Shown here: positions 11,558 to 21,488 of the stretch, in pieces
Numbering within the stretch: position 1 is the first letter of the stretch
Layout: each line of letters opens with the position of its first letter
Position numbers and translations under genes: made by a program
NCBI GenBank assembly: GCA_023055425.1
Contig: JALGPY010000013.1
Location: forward strand, 12,871,735 to 12,935,734
Reading direction: 5' to 3'
Length of the DNA stretch: 64,000 nt
Source of the DNA: Linanthus parryae
Taxonomy: Eukaryota > Streptophyta > Magnoliopsida > Ericales > Polemoniaceae
The notes under the pieces: generated by a model
The model's database searches: none
Seen by the model: only the letters and a program-made list of their open reading frames with translations
Told to the model about the DNA's origin: nothing

Positions 11558-11829
11558 CTGCGTATAATACGCAGACCCTGCGTAAAATACGCAGGCAGCA
11601 AGGAGGGAGAGGGGTTTTTGGACAATTTTCTCCCCTGTTTGCGTATTATACGCAGCCCCCTGCGTATTATACGCAGCCAGGGGGAGAAAATACGCAGAAA
11701 GAAGGAAGTTGGAGGCAAGATGGGTCCCTGTCTGCGTATTATACGCATACAACAAGCAGAAAGTGGAAAAGGCAGCAACAGAAGACCCTGTCTGCGTATT
11801 ATACGCAGCAGGCTGCGTATTATACGCAG
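11558..11829. repeat. Palindrome cluster in U3 of element D (5' LTR)
   Basis: Seven near-perfect copies of CTGCGTATTATACGCAG or the centre variants ATAAT / AAA lie at 11558, 11578, 11639, 11660, 11732, 11792 and 11813, with a half-site (AAATACGCAG) near 11687. Each has 7- or 8-bp arms around a 1- or 3-nt centre. Copies tend to be paired at 20-21 bp spacing, about two helical turns. The cluster ends about 75 bp before the TATA box, where an enhancer would sit. A role as dyad protein-binding sites or as hairpins is inference. Confidence 0.95.
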
Positions 11830-11905
11830 ACAGCACAAAAACTGGGGCGGTTTCGGGCAGTGGCAGTTTCGTAAATAAAGACAAGTTCCAGAAATTTCGC
11901 CAGCA

Positions 11906-11915
11906 CTATATAAAG
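11906..11915 (+). promoter_or_regulatory. Putative TATA box of element D 5' LTR
   Basis: CTATATAAAG, repeated at the same place in the 3' LTR (24021-24030). Transcription would be expected to start about 30 bp downstream, defining the U3/R border. The start site itself is not visible in sequence. Confidence 0.65.
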
Positions 11916-12873
11916 ACTCGTTTAGACTCGTTTTGAAGACACAACACACAAGACAATTCATCCAAGGACAAGTCTGAGCATCCCGGGAAAGCACTGAAGC
12001 ACTCATCCAGATCCGAAGACTTAGTTTGATCTTATTCTCTCTTTTAAATTCAGAAACTTTGTTAATTAGTTATGTCGTTTAGTAGCTAAACCTTTTACCT
12101 AGGTTCTCGGTGAACCTAGGGTTTCGTTTTCAGACATTATTCTGCAGTTTGAGTATGAACTCATGATTACGTTATCTTAATTCAGCAGTATTATCAGTTA
12201 TTCTGTCTTTGATTATATCTGTTTATGCATGATCGGAGTCGCGAACCAGAATTGCTATAGACCCGAGCCTGTAGGTGAAAACGTCAGGTTAGGGTTAGGA
12301 AGAAAAGACAGGATTTAGTACCTTACCCTGATAGACCGACCAGAGAAAGGGAGATAGGGCTAGTCAAAACGTATAGACCAACTGTTAGAGAATCTGACTG
12401 GGCCATCAGGACAGGTTAGAAACCCTAGCAGACTTAGAACGAGACTGCAGATTTAGGCAGCTTAACAGGAACCCGAAAGTCTGCAGGATCGTGACAGCGT
12501 GTGGAATTTGAAAGGTTACTGCACAATCGGTACGTGGCACGGATAATTCAAACTGCTGAGTGTTTTCATATCAAACCGAAGAACATAATTCTGAAGAAAC
12601 CCTAGGGGATCCTGGACCTAGTATACCAAACCCTAGATTTACAACTTTTAAGAAAAACGTCACAAAAAATACTTGCGTTTTATTTTGCTTATTTTTAATT
12701 TATAGTTAATCACACTCTTAAACTACTCCTCCTTTTATACTCTGGAAGTTAAAACTGATTTCTCGAAAAACCCGAAATAGTCCTCGTGGGAACGATCACC
12801 CGAGCTTAATTACGCCCGGTATTACAAGATTCGTATACTTGCGAACAACACGTTAGTTTGCGCATCAAGTTTT

Positions 12874-12891
12874 TGGCGCCGTTGCCTGGGA
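12874..12891 (+). other. Primer binding site of element D (tRNA-Asp type)
   Basis: TGGCGCCGTTGCCTGGGA, six bases after the LTR end. TGGCGCCGTTGCC is the tRNA-Asp primer site common in the Athila/Tat lineages. Element H carries the matching site at 54855. Confidence 0.88.
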
Positions 12892-13006
12892 CTTTTTAGG
12901 GTTAATTTAGTTATCAGAATTAGTTTTCGGAGTTTTTATTTTTCAGTTTCGTTATTTTTCTTTTATCTCACTGCTTTTTGAATCTGCGTTTTTCAGGAAT
13001 GTTCAG

Positions 13007-14428
13007 TTGATGCCCAGATTGCCTCGCGATTTGGTACCACCACTCGACAATCCAGAAAAGCTGTACACCAAACAGAACCGCAGAAACCGAGAAAGCAGAA
13101 TGGCAGGCAACTCGAGAGACAATCCCGAGATCCCTGCAACTGGTGGGGAGGAACGAGAGACACGTACCCCAGCCCAGATGGCTCGTTACATCGAAGAGCT
13201 TGTCACAGCAGGTCTGGCTGCCCGAAGCAACCAGAGAACTTATAACCGGTCTGGGAAGGCATTGGTGGAGAATTTCGAAGTCCCCACCGGGGGGCATGAG
13301 CGAGCTATTGTGGTGCCCGGGATCACCGCAGAACACTTCGACATCAAACCCTCCACCATCCAGACGGTACAGACCCTCTGCCCGTTTCACAGGAAAGCCG
13401 ATGAAGACCCGAACGACTTTATCGGGAAATTCGAGGACTACTGCAACAAGGTCCGATACAAGGGGGTAGACGCAGAGGCACTTATGTTAATCCTGTTCCC
13501 ATATTGCCTATTCGGAGTAGCCAAGGACTGGCTCGAATCCCGACCACCAAGATCCATCACTACATGGGAGGGGTGTGTCGCAGATTTTCTGGCAAAGTTT
13601 TATCCCGCTTCCCGAGTCATTCAGTTGCAGAGCGAGATTCTTTCATTCAAGCAGAAGATGGGGGAGACGGTGGTAGACGCATGGGACAGATTGATGAGAT
13701 TAGTGAAAAGATGTCCGAACCATGGTTTTGGTGATGCGAAGATACTGCAGGTATTCTACCACGCCCTAGACAGGGAGAGTGCTGACAGGATCGACAAAGA
13801 AGCCGGGGGAAACTTCCTGTATCATGTGGACAAAGATGGAGCATACGACCTGATGAAGCAGTTAGCCAAGCAGGACACCCGACTGTTTGACGATCGCAGG
13901 ATGACGGCTAGAGCCGAACCAGCAGAAGATGACCGGATAGACAACCTGGCCAAGATCGTTCATGACTTGATCAAGAAAGTCTACTCGGATAAGAAGCCGG
14001 TTGCAGCAGTCGGAGAACCTGATTCGGACACGGCCATTGAGGAGATCAGAACCGAAGACACCAATTACGTACAGCAGCAGTGGGACCCAAGCCGGTACCG
14101 ACCGGGCACGAGAGATCATCCCGGGTTCCTGTACGGAAACCCTAACTCCGCAGTTTATGCACCGGGATTCCAGCACAGGCCACCAGCCCAGCAGGCTGCA
14201 CCTACTCAGCAGGTTCAGCCGGGCCCATCTGCACAGCAGTACGATGCCCAAATGAAGAAGATCGAGTCCATGTTTCAGACCATGGAGACCCGGTTCGCAC
14301 ATATGGACGCCCTGACAGCCGACATGCAGACGACCAAAACGTCACTGCGTGCTTTGGAGGTACAAGTGGGGCAGTTAGCACAACAGCTAACGGAGAGACA
14401 GCCAGGAAACTTGCCCTCGAATAAGTGA
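13007..14428 (+). pseudogene. Element D gag
   Basis: 473 codons from ATG 13007. The capsid-like core holds PFHRKADEDPNDFIGKFEDY, LFPYCLFGVAKDWLESRP, ITTWEGCVADFLAKFYPAS and VVDAWDRLMRLVKRCPNHGF, the usual Athila/Tat gag signature. The C-terminal third is Gln/Pro-rich and ends in a short coiled-coil-like stretch (MKKIESMFQTMETRFAHMDA). No CCHC knuckle is seen. The frame ends TGA at 14426-14428, while the following pol frame is open from 14425 in the -1 phase and begins NNPRAQINAITTR, a block that in relatives is continuous with gag. A 1-nt deletion near 14423 is the simplest reading. A programmed frameshift is less likely because no slippery heptamer is visible. Confidence 0.85.
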
Positions 14429-15429
14429 ATAATCCACGTGCTCAGATCAATGCTATCACCACTCGGTGTGGAGTAGCACTACAGGATCCACCGTATCCTA
14501 GCCACGCACGCGCAGAAAAGTCAAAAGAAGTAGAACGCAAACTGTCTGGCCAGGATAACAGCTCAGTCAACCGCCCCCAGCCGAAGGGCTCGGTTGAGCA
14601 GGATGCAGTGCAGAATGAGACAGATGCAGAAACGGTACCTATCTCCAAGGAGGTACCATACCCCTTGAAGACACGAAAGAGGGACGATAGCAAGGACTAC
14701 GCCAGGTTTCTCGAGATGTTCAAGCAGCTGCAGATTAACATACCCTTTGCTGAGGCCTTGGCAAAGATGCCCACTTACGCCAAATTCCTCAAGGACATTT
14801 TGTATGGGAGGAGGCGAATGAGCGATTTCGAGACTATAAACCAGACGGCAGAAGTGAGCAACTGTGTGAAGAATGGGCTACCGAGGAAGAGAAAAGATCC
14901 TGGCAGTTTTGTAATACCGGTCACCCTAGGTAATGCTTACACAGGAAAGGCTCTGTGTGACCTAGGGGCCAGCATCAACCTGATGCCATTAACGATTTTC
15001 AAGAGTTTGAAAGTCGGGGAGCCCCGGCCCACCAGAATCATGCTGCAGATGGCAGACAGGTCCGTAAAACAGGCTTATGGGGTTATCGAGGATATTTTGG
15101 TGAAGGTCGGCGAGCTCATTTTTTCAGCAGATTTCGTGATCCTGGACATGGAAGCAGGGGAGGTACCGCTCATACTGGGCAGGCCGTTTTTGGCCACTGG
15201 AGAAGCCATGATAAATTGCAAGAGCGGGGAACTGACCATGCAGATTAACGAGGACAAGGTTAAATCTAATGTTTTCAAAAATCTGCAACTGCCAAATTAT
15301 TATGATCACGAAGATATCTTCGCCATAGACGTAGTTGATGAAGGCTGGGAAAACGAGGAGATGGATCAGTTATGGGAAGAAATTGATAGCATGTACGGAG
15401 AAGAGAAGGAGATGACTCGGTGCGAGTAG
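14425..15429 (+). pseudogene. Element D pol: protease region
   Basis: The aspartic protease core is KALCDLGASINLMP (active-site D-L-G-A-S) followed by the flap and the VPLILGRPFLATG block, the normal Ty3/gypsy retropepsin layout. Upstream is the FAEALAKMPTYAKFLKDIL segment typical of Athila. The frame is open for 334 codons and ends at an in-frame TAG (15427-15429), directly before the RT region in the same frame. TAG stands where the neighbouring reading suggests CAG, so a C-to-T change is likely. It acts on the gag-pol polyprotein during particle maturation. Confidence 0.85.
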
Positions 15430-15432
15430 GCC

Positions 15433-16991
15433 ATGAGAGCCGAAGACTGGACCACTTTGCACCGGGACGAAGATGGCGGGCAGAAGATGATCCTGGTTCC
15501 GTCACTCAAGGAGCCGCCTGCACTCGAGCTTAAACCTCTCCCCAACCATCTCAGGTATGCGTACATTGGTAATAATAATACTCTGCCCGTAATTATTTCT
15601 TCTCTTCTATCTCAGGAACAGGAAGAGAAACTGCTGGAAGTATTGCGAGAGCACAAAGAAGCAATCGCCTGGACGATTGCAGATATTAAGGGGATCAGCC
15701 CCTCATATTGCATGCACAAGATCAGGATCGAAGAAGGCAAGAAACCGGTGATTCAGCCCCAGCGGAGACTGAACCCGAACATGAAGGATGTTGTGCGCAA
15801 GGAGGTCATGAAGTGGCTGGAAGCAGGAATCATATACCCCATATCAGACAGCACTTGGATCAGCCCGGTCCAGTGCGTGCCCAAAAAGGGGGGTATTCGG
15901 TGGTGCAGAATGAGGACCAGGAATAGATTGCGCAGCGCACGGTTACAGGCTGGCGGATCTGTATGGACTGTCGGAGGCTAAACGATGCAACATTGAAAAA
16001 CCACTTCCCGCTACCATTCATGGACCAGATGTTGGACAGGCTAGCCCATCACGCCTATTACTGTTTTCTGGACGGGTACTCCGGGTACAACCAGATTTGC
16101 ATAGCCCCGGAAGATCAGGAGAAGACAACGTTTACATGCCCGTACGGTACGTTTGCGTTCCGGCGCATGCCATTCGGGTTGTGTAACGCTCCAGCCACGT
16201 TCCAGAGATGCATGATGGCGATATTCTCCGACATGATCGAGAAAAATCTGGAGGTCTTTATGGACGACTGCCTGCACCACCTGGGACAGGTTCTGATCCG
16301 ATGCAAGAAGGCGAATTTGGTGCTGAACTGGGAGAAGTGTCATTTTATGGTCACCGAGGGGATCGTGCTGGGTCACAAAATTTCCAGCAAGGGACTCGAG
16401 GTGGGCAGGGCCAAGATTGAGGTGATAAAACAGCTCCCATATACGACAACCGTAAAGGCGATCAAAAGTTTTCTGGGACATGCAGGATTTTACCGGAGGT
16501 TCATCAAAGACTTTTCCAAGATCACGAAGCCACTCTGCGCTTTACTTGGAAAAGACGTGCCCTTTGACTTTGATGCAGCTTGTCAGCAGGCCTTTGACCA
16601 TCTGAAGGAGAAGCTAACCACAGCCCCGGTTATCACTACACCGGACTGGTCACTTCCGTTTGAGCTAATGTGTGACGCAAGCGACTATGCAGTCGGTGCA
16701 GTTTTGGGGCAGCGGAAGGACAAGGTGTGCCATGTGATATATTATGCAAGTCGGGTACTCAACGATGCCCAGATCAACTATGGCACTACTGAGAAGGAGC
16801 TGCTTGCTGTGGTATATGCCCTGGATAAATTCAGGCCGTACTTGGTCGGGTCAAAAGTCATCGTTTTTACCGACCATAGTGCCCTGAAATATCTGCTGGA
16901 CAAGAAGGACGCAAAGCCGAGACTGCTGAGGTGGGTATTACTGATGCAGGAATTTGATGTGGAAATCCGGGGAAGGGAGTCGAGAACTTAG
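15433..16991 (+). pseudogene. Element D pol: reverse transcriptase and RNase H, disrupted
   Basis: RT begins in the 15433 frame (KKPVIQPQRRLNPNMKDVV, WISPVQCVPKKGG), shifts near 15895, crosses a TAG at 15925, and continues in the 15963 frame ([28 protein letters not shown]). The catalytic box reads EVFMDD and is joined at once to CLHHLG. In Athila relatives about a dozen residues separate these, so an in-frame deletion abuts the second catalytic Asp pair. RNase H follows with [30 protein letters not shown] and [10 protein letters not shown]. The frame is lost again near 16980. Role: copying element RNA to DNA in cytoplasmic particles. Confidence 0.85.
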
Positions 16992-18379
16992 TAGCGGATC
17001 ACCTGTCCAGGCTTGAGAATGCTGAGGTGGACCCGGTACCGATCCAGGAAAACTTTCCGGACGAGCACATCATGGCGGTCAAACTGGGGAGACCGTGGTA
17101 CTACGCTATAGCCAACTATCTGGTGAGTGGCACGCTTCCCGAGGACCTAACCCCGTAGCGGAAACGGTTTATTTCTGAGAGCCGGCAGTATTTCTGGGAC
17201 GACCCGTATCTGTTCAAGCAGGGAGCCGACAACATTCTGAGGAGGTGTGTTCCGACCCACGAGGCCTGGAACGTGATCAGGCACTGCCACTCGGCTCAGT
17301 GTGGGGGTCACTTAGGAGGGACCCGCACGACACACAAGGTACTGCAGTCAGGTTTCTTTTGGCCAACACTTTTCAAGGACTGTCATGATTATGTACAGGG
17401 ATGTGATAGATGCCAGAGGACAGGGAGTACGTCACATAGGGACGAGATGCCTTTGACTATTTGGCAGGAAGTTGAACCCTTTGATGTATGGGGGATTGAC
17501 TTCATGGGGCCGTTCCCGTCTTCTATGGGAAATCTGTACATACTGCTGGCAGTGGACTATGTTACGAAGTGGATCGAGGCGATAGCGTGTCAGAAAAACG
17601 ATGCAGCCACAGTTGAGCGTTTTCTGAAACGCAACATATTCACACGATTCGGGACCCCCAGAGCAATGATTAGCGATGAAGGGTCACACTTTATTAACAA
17701 AGTGTTTGCCAGGGTGCTTAAGCAGTACGGGGTATCGATCCATAAGGTATCACTGCCTTATCACCCCCAGACTAACGGGCAGGCAGAGGTGTCAAACCGA
17801 GAGATCAAGGGCATTCTAGAGAAAACCGTAAATCTGGGCCGGAAGGATTGGTCGATGAGACTGGATGATGCGTTGTGGGCATACAGGACAGCTTCCAAAA
17901 CACCGCTGGGAATGTCACCATACCAGCTCGTGTTTGGGAAAGCGTGTCACCTCCCGGTTGAGCTGGAGCATAAGGCCTATTGGGCTATCAAACTGCTCAA
18001 CATGGATGAGAGGCTGGCCGGAGATAAGAGAAAGATGGCGCTGCTGGAACTAGAGGAGTTCCGCAGGACGGCATTTGAGAGCGCCAAAATTTACAAAGAG
18101 AAGACAAATAAGTGGCATGATCAGTGTATCACGCCAAAGCAGTTCAACGAAGGAGACAAGGTACTTCTCTATAACACAAGAATGAGGTTCTTCTGGGGAA
18201 AGTTGAGATCTCGTTGGTCGGGGCCGTTCATCATCAGGAAGATATTCGCATGGGGCGCATTTGAGCTAGAGAATCCAAAAGACAACTCAAGCTTCAGGGT
18301 GAACGGAAAGCGAATCAAGCCATATCTCGAGAACGCTGAAGTCGCCAGGGTAGATCCAATCTACTTCGACGACCCGTGA
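16979..18379 (+). pseudogene. Element D pol: integrase
   Basis: After a frameshift the integrase region resumes ([12 protein letters not shown]), crosses one TAG at 17156-17158, then is open for 368 codons from 17273. In that segment the zinc-binding H6, H13, C44, C47 and the catalytic triad D76 (GIDFMGP), D135 (ISDEGSHF) and E172 ([10 protein letters not shown]) are all present. The C-terminal part ends without a chromodomain, as expected for Athila. It would join element DNA to the host chromosome. The core is intact, but the upstream stop and frameshift prevent normal translation from gag-pol. Confidence 0.88.
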
Positions 18380-18663
18380 TCGAACCTGAGGTAACTGGGT
18401 CGGGCCGTCGACCGTAAATTACAAAGCGCTGGTTGGGAGGCAACCCAACGTAGTAAGTTTAAATTATTTTACAGCTTTTATTTTAAGTTTTGAATTTTTG
18501 AGAGAGGTGAGATGAGTGGGTATTTAATGAAAATTAAGCATGTGCAGATACAGAAGAAGTAGACGACAAGAAACAGAAAGGAGAGAGAGAGAAAAGTGAC
18601 CCCCCTTCAACCACAGTTGCCAAAATAACCGAGGTGAAAAAAAAAATTGAAAAAATATTTTTC
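18380..18663 (+). other. Element D: spacer after integrase
   Basis: Non-coding AT-rich stretch between the integrase stop and the palindrome array. No motif stands out apart from a purine-rich run near 18570-18600. Confidence 0.6.
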
Positions 18664-19180
18664 TGCTGTCTGCGTATTTTACGCAGCTTTCTGCGTATTA
18701 TACGCAGGCAGCAAGGGAAAATTGACTTTTGAAAATTTTTGAAAAATTATTTGAGCTGCTGTCTGCGTATTTTACCCAGGTTTCTGCGTATTATACGCAG
18801 CCAGCAGCATAAACTGTATTTTTCTAAAAAAAAAAAAAATGAAAAATTTATTTTGCTGCTGTCTGCGTATTTTACGCAGCTTTCTGCGTATTATACGCAG
18901 ACAGCACCAAAAATTGATTTTTTTTGAAAAATTGAAAAATTATTTTGAGAACTTTCTGCGTATTTTACGCAGGTTTCTGCGTATTATACGCAGACAGTTC
19001 TGAAAAATAAGTTTTTCTAAAAAAAAAAAAAATATCAATTTTCCCCCAGTCTGCGTAAAATACGCAGCTTCCTGCGTATTATACGCAGACAGCGGAGGAA
19101 ATTGCAATTTTTTTTACTTTTTTGATCACCTGGAACCCGTGTGTGCGTAAAATACGCAACATATACGTATTATACGCACA
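18664..19180. repeat. Internal tandem array of paired palindromes (~95 bp x 6) in element D
   Basis: Six monomers start about every 92-100 bp. Each has an A/T-only spacer followed by two 17-bp palindromes 20-22 bp apart. Palindrome starts are 18670/18691, 18763/18784, 18863/18884, 18956/18977, 19051/19072 and a degenerate pair at about 19143/19163. The first member usually has centre TTT (CTGCGTATTTTACGCAG), the second the T-centred form. Outer flanks GCTGT and ACAGC make some pairs one larger inverted repeat. These are the same palindromes as in U3 of the LTRs. Confidence 0.95.
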
Positions 19181-19859
19181 AAATAAGCAGTTTTTGACCA
19201 TTTTAAGCCAGGGGCATTTTCGTCATTTTGGCACTTAAGGTTTAAATGAGGGGCCGGCCATGGGGAAGCCATTGTTGGCTTGAAGCTTTCTCTCTCTACC
19301 TCCATTCCTCTCTAGCACCAACAAACCAATTTTTCAAAAGTGCTCGGAATAAAAAATCGAAGGCATTTTTGGAATCCCCTCGTCGCAAGGAGCACGGAAC
19401 TACTCTCGGTTTTCAGAAATTCCAACCGAGCTAGTGTGGGGGTGGAAGGAAAGTGAAGGGTGTTCTTGAGGAAAAGTTGCAGATTTGTTGAGTTTGAAGC
19501 AAAACCGGAAAATTTCGCAGAAGGGAACGTTGAAGAGGAGGAAGAAAGCTACGTGTGGGTGTGCCCGTAATTTCATTCCGGCAAGGTCGACTTTTCCGGC
19601 GGCTTTCCGGCGACTTTTCCAGCGACAACCTTGCCGGATTCTGCACTTCACCCCCTTTGTGGGAAGGTCCAAATTTCTTCTCTCTTTAATTTTTCAGTTT
19701 TAAGCACGACCCATAGCCGGGTCATTACTTCTGAAATTTTTCTCGGTTTCCGTGCCGTGTAGACCTCTGGTAGATTTTAGGGGGCTTATTTGCTGAGATG
19801 CACTATTTCACGCGCACGTACTCTAGATTTCTGTTTCTGCTCGTTTTTGCATTTTTATC
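19181..19859 (+). other. Element D: region before the third ORF
   Basis: About 680 bp with CT-rich runs, a GTGTGGGGGTGG motif at about 19434 like the polypurine tract, and no gene. It looks like an untranslated leader for the ORF at 19860. Short open frames on both strands here have no recognisable product. Confidence 0.5.
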
Positions 19860-21488
19860 ATGGCTTTAGTCAAACCTGTCATTGACCCGAACCGTAGGCA
19901 TGAGCCGATTGATATCCCTGTCAGTGACATCACACCGCATTATTTTGACAGTTACCGGTTCGTGACCCACCATGCCCATACCTATTATCTGACCGGTAAA
20001 AATCCGAACTATAGGTTGGCTAAGGACCACCGTTTCGAGGTAGATGATGATAGGATGCCGATCCAGTTGGTGAATTTTGCCAGTCGAGCAGACATTTTTG
20101 GCACTTCACTAGCTGGATTTGAGGGTATGTCTAGTTCCACACTGACTAGGGAGTTCTTTTGCAACCTTATGCATGCTGGCGATGCCGAAAACACTGATGT
20201 GCGGTGGGTCTATTGCCGTCGTGACTATATCTTGCTGACCCCCGACTCTATTAGGCAGGCTTACGGGATTCCACCATCCCAAGAGCCGTGTGCATACCAG
20301 TTAGCTATGAGTAACCCTCCGTCAGCTGGGGAAATTTTGAGGGTTTTGACAGGTGGAAACGCGGGGGCCCACTTTGAGGAGGAAGGAAACGTGGGGCTGA
20401 AACTGCACTCGGGATTTTTGTGCAAACCTGCCAAGTGGTGGGCTTACTGGGTGGTGAACCGCATTGTGGGGATCCAACACTTTACCTACCTAGAGAATGA
20501 GTCGACCCTTATAGTGTACTGTCTGATGATGAGGAGACGGATTGATATAGCCCAGCTTACTTGGGCTTATATTCAGGAGAGGAATGTTGCAGGGAGCCGG
20601 AAGGGACTCGGGTATAGCAACCTGATTATCCAACTGGCTCGTATTTATCAGATTCCCCTCTCAGAGCACGAGGGTGACTGGATGCCTCCTCTTCTTAAGG
20701 CCTATAGGAAGATTAGAGGAGGAGGTCCGGGACCGAATGACCCAGTCATAGACCTTGATGCAGACCCTATGGAGGAGGACGAGCCTGCCCCTGCCCCTGC
20801 CCCTAGGAGGCGATCGAGCCAGGATAGACCTACTCGGGGGACGGGAGCGTCTACACTTAGGCGTTCTCAGTCCACCCATGACCACGGGGAGCCGAGCCAG
20901 AGAGCCGGGCCGAGTCAGAGAGCTAGACCTAGTACGAGAGGTACGACCGGCCCACCGCCACTATCGGTCATGAACCGTAGGTTGGCCCGAGTTGAGGAGG
21001 GACTTGAGGGATGCCGTGCTGGCCAGGCGTCTTTAGGTGAGAAGGTGCTTAAAAAGATAGGGAAAGTTTTCCGATACCTAAAGCACCTCAAAAAGACCAC
21101 AAAGAAGATAGCCAAAGACCATGGCGACGCTATTATTGCACTCCGAGAGGAGCAGCGAGAGGCAGCCCGCCATGCGGGCCGAGAGGTGCCGTTGCCTATC
21201 ATCTTCCCTCCCTCCTATTCCAGTGACTACACTACCAGCTGGTCAGACGAGGCGAGCTCGAGTGAGCATGCCACAGAGCCGGTTACACACCCGCCTAGCA
21301 GTAGGTCAGGATCCCGGACACAGTCCAGACAGTCATCGAGCTCAAGGTCCCGCCAGTCGTCAAGCTCGCACCCACGACAGTCTAGTAGTGCCAGATTTAA
21401 GCAGACCAGCAGCTCACCCAGCAGCATGTCCGGTTCATCCGAGACCGGGTCAGACCCGCCGTATAGTACAGACGAGTCAGTGCCATGA
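19860..21488 (+). CDS. Element D third ORF (Athila ORF-1 / plant transposon-protein type), env position
   Basis: Intact 542-codon ORF from ATG 19860, the only unbroken long frame in element D. The N-terminal ~280 aa (ADIFGTSLAGFEGMSSSTLT, PDSIRQAYGIPPS, KPAKWWAYWVVNRIVG, LTWAYIQERNVAG) resembles the conserved domain of the accessory ORF of Athila elements and of many 'putative plant transposon protein' genes. A Pro/Arg-rich linker, a basic coiled-coil-like segment (KVLKKIGKVFRYLKHLKKTT) and a Ser/Arg-rich tail of RQSSSS-type repeats follow. No signal peptide or membrane segment is obvious, so an envelope role is not supported. Its intactness beside a broken pol is notable. Confidence 0.8.
   Translation: MALVKPVIDPNRRHEPIDIPVSDITPHYFDSYRFVTHHAHTYYLTGKNPNYRLAKDHRFEVDDDRMPIQLVNFASRADIFGTSLAGFEGMSSSTLTREFFCNLMHAGDAENTDVRWVYCRRDYILLTPDSIRQAYGIPPSQEPCAYQLAMSNPPSAGEILRVLTGGNAGAHFEEEGNVGLKLHSGFLCKPAKWWAYWVVNRIVGIQHFTYLENESTLIVYCLMMRRRIDIAQLTWAYIQERNVAGSRKGLGYSNLIIQLARIYQIPLSEHEGDWMPPLLKAYRKIRGGGPGPNDPVIDLDADPMEEDEPAPAPAPRRRSSQDRPTRGTGASTLRRSQSTHDHGEPSQRAGPSQRARPSTRGTTGPPPLSVMNRRLARVEEGLEGCRAGQASLGEKVLKKIGKVFRYLKHLKKTTKKIAKDHGDAIIALREEQREAARHAGREVPLPIIFPPSYSSDYTTSWSDEASSSEHATEPVTHPPSSRSGSRTQSRQSSSSRSRQSSSSHPRQSSSARFKQTSSSPSSMSGSSETGSDPPYSTDESVP

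Larger units (their letters stand above)
11276..12867 (+). repeat. Element D: 5' LTR, 1592 bp
   Basis: Runs from TGATAACGCCCAAATCGG to TTTGCGCATCA. It matches 23373-24983 throughout. It contains seven copies of the 17-bp palindrome (11558-11829), then a TATA box (11906-11915), so the palindromes are in U3. The 3' half holds the presumed R/U5 with no coding content. Confidence 0.95.

Noticed and set aside
11252..12006. Long overlapping ORFs on both strands through the D LTR with repeated AYNTQ / LRIIR peptides
   Set aside because: They are translations of the palindrome cluster; reading is open because the repeats lack stops in some frames. The same occurs at 23493-24122 and 18739-18927.
14422..14428. 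Programmed frameshift between gag and pol of D
   Set aside because: No slippery heptamer is seen, and the pol frame has its own stop at 14422, leaving almost no window. A 1-nt deletion explains it better.
18664..19180. Regular repeats with spacers, like a CRISPR array
   Set aside because: Plant retrotransposon context; the spacers are near-identical A/T stretches and the repeats are palindrome pairs of an LTR element.
19860..21488. Envelope protein in element D
   Set aside because: Position fits, but there is no signal peptide, membrane segment or cleavage site; the sequence matches the Athila accessory ORF type.
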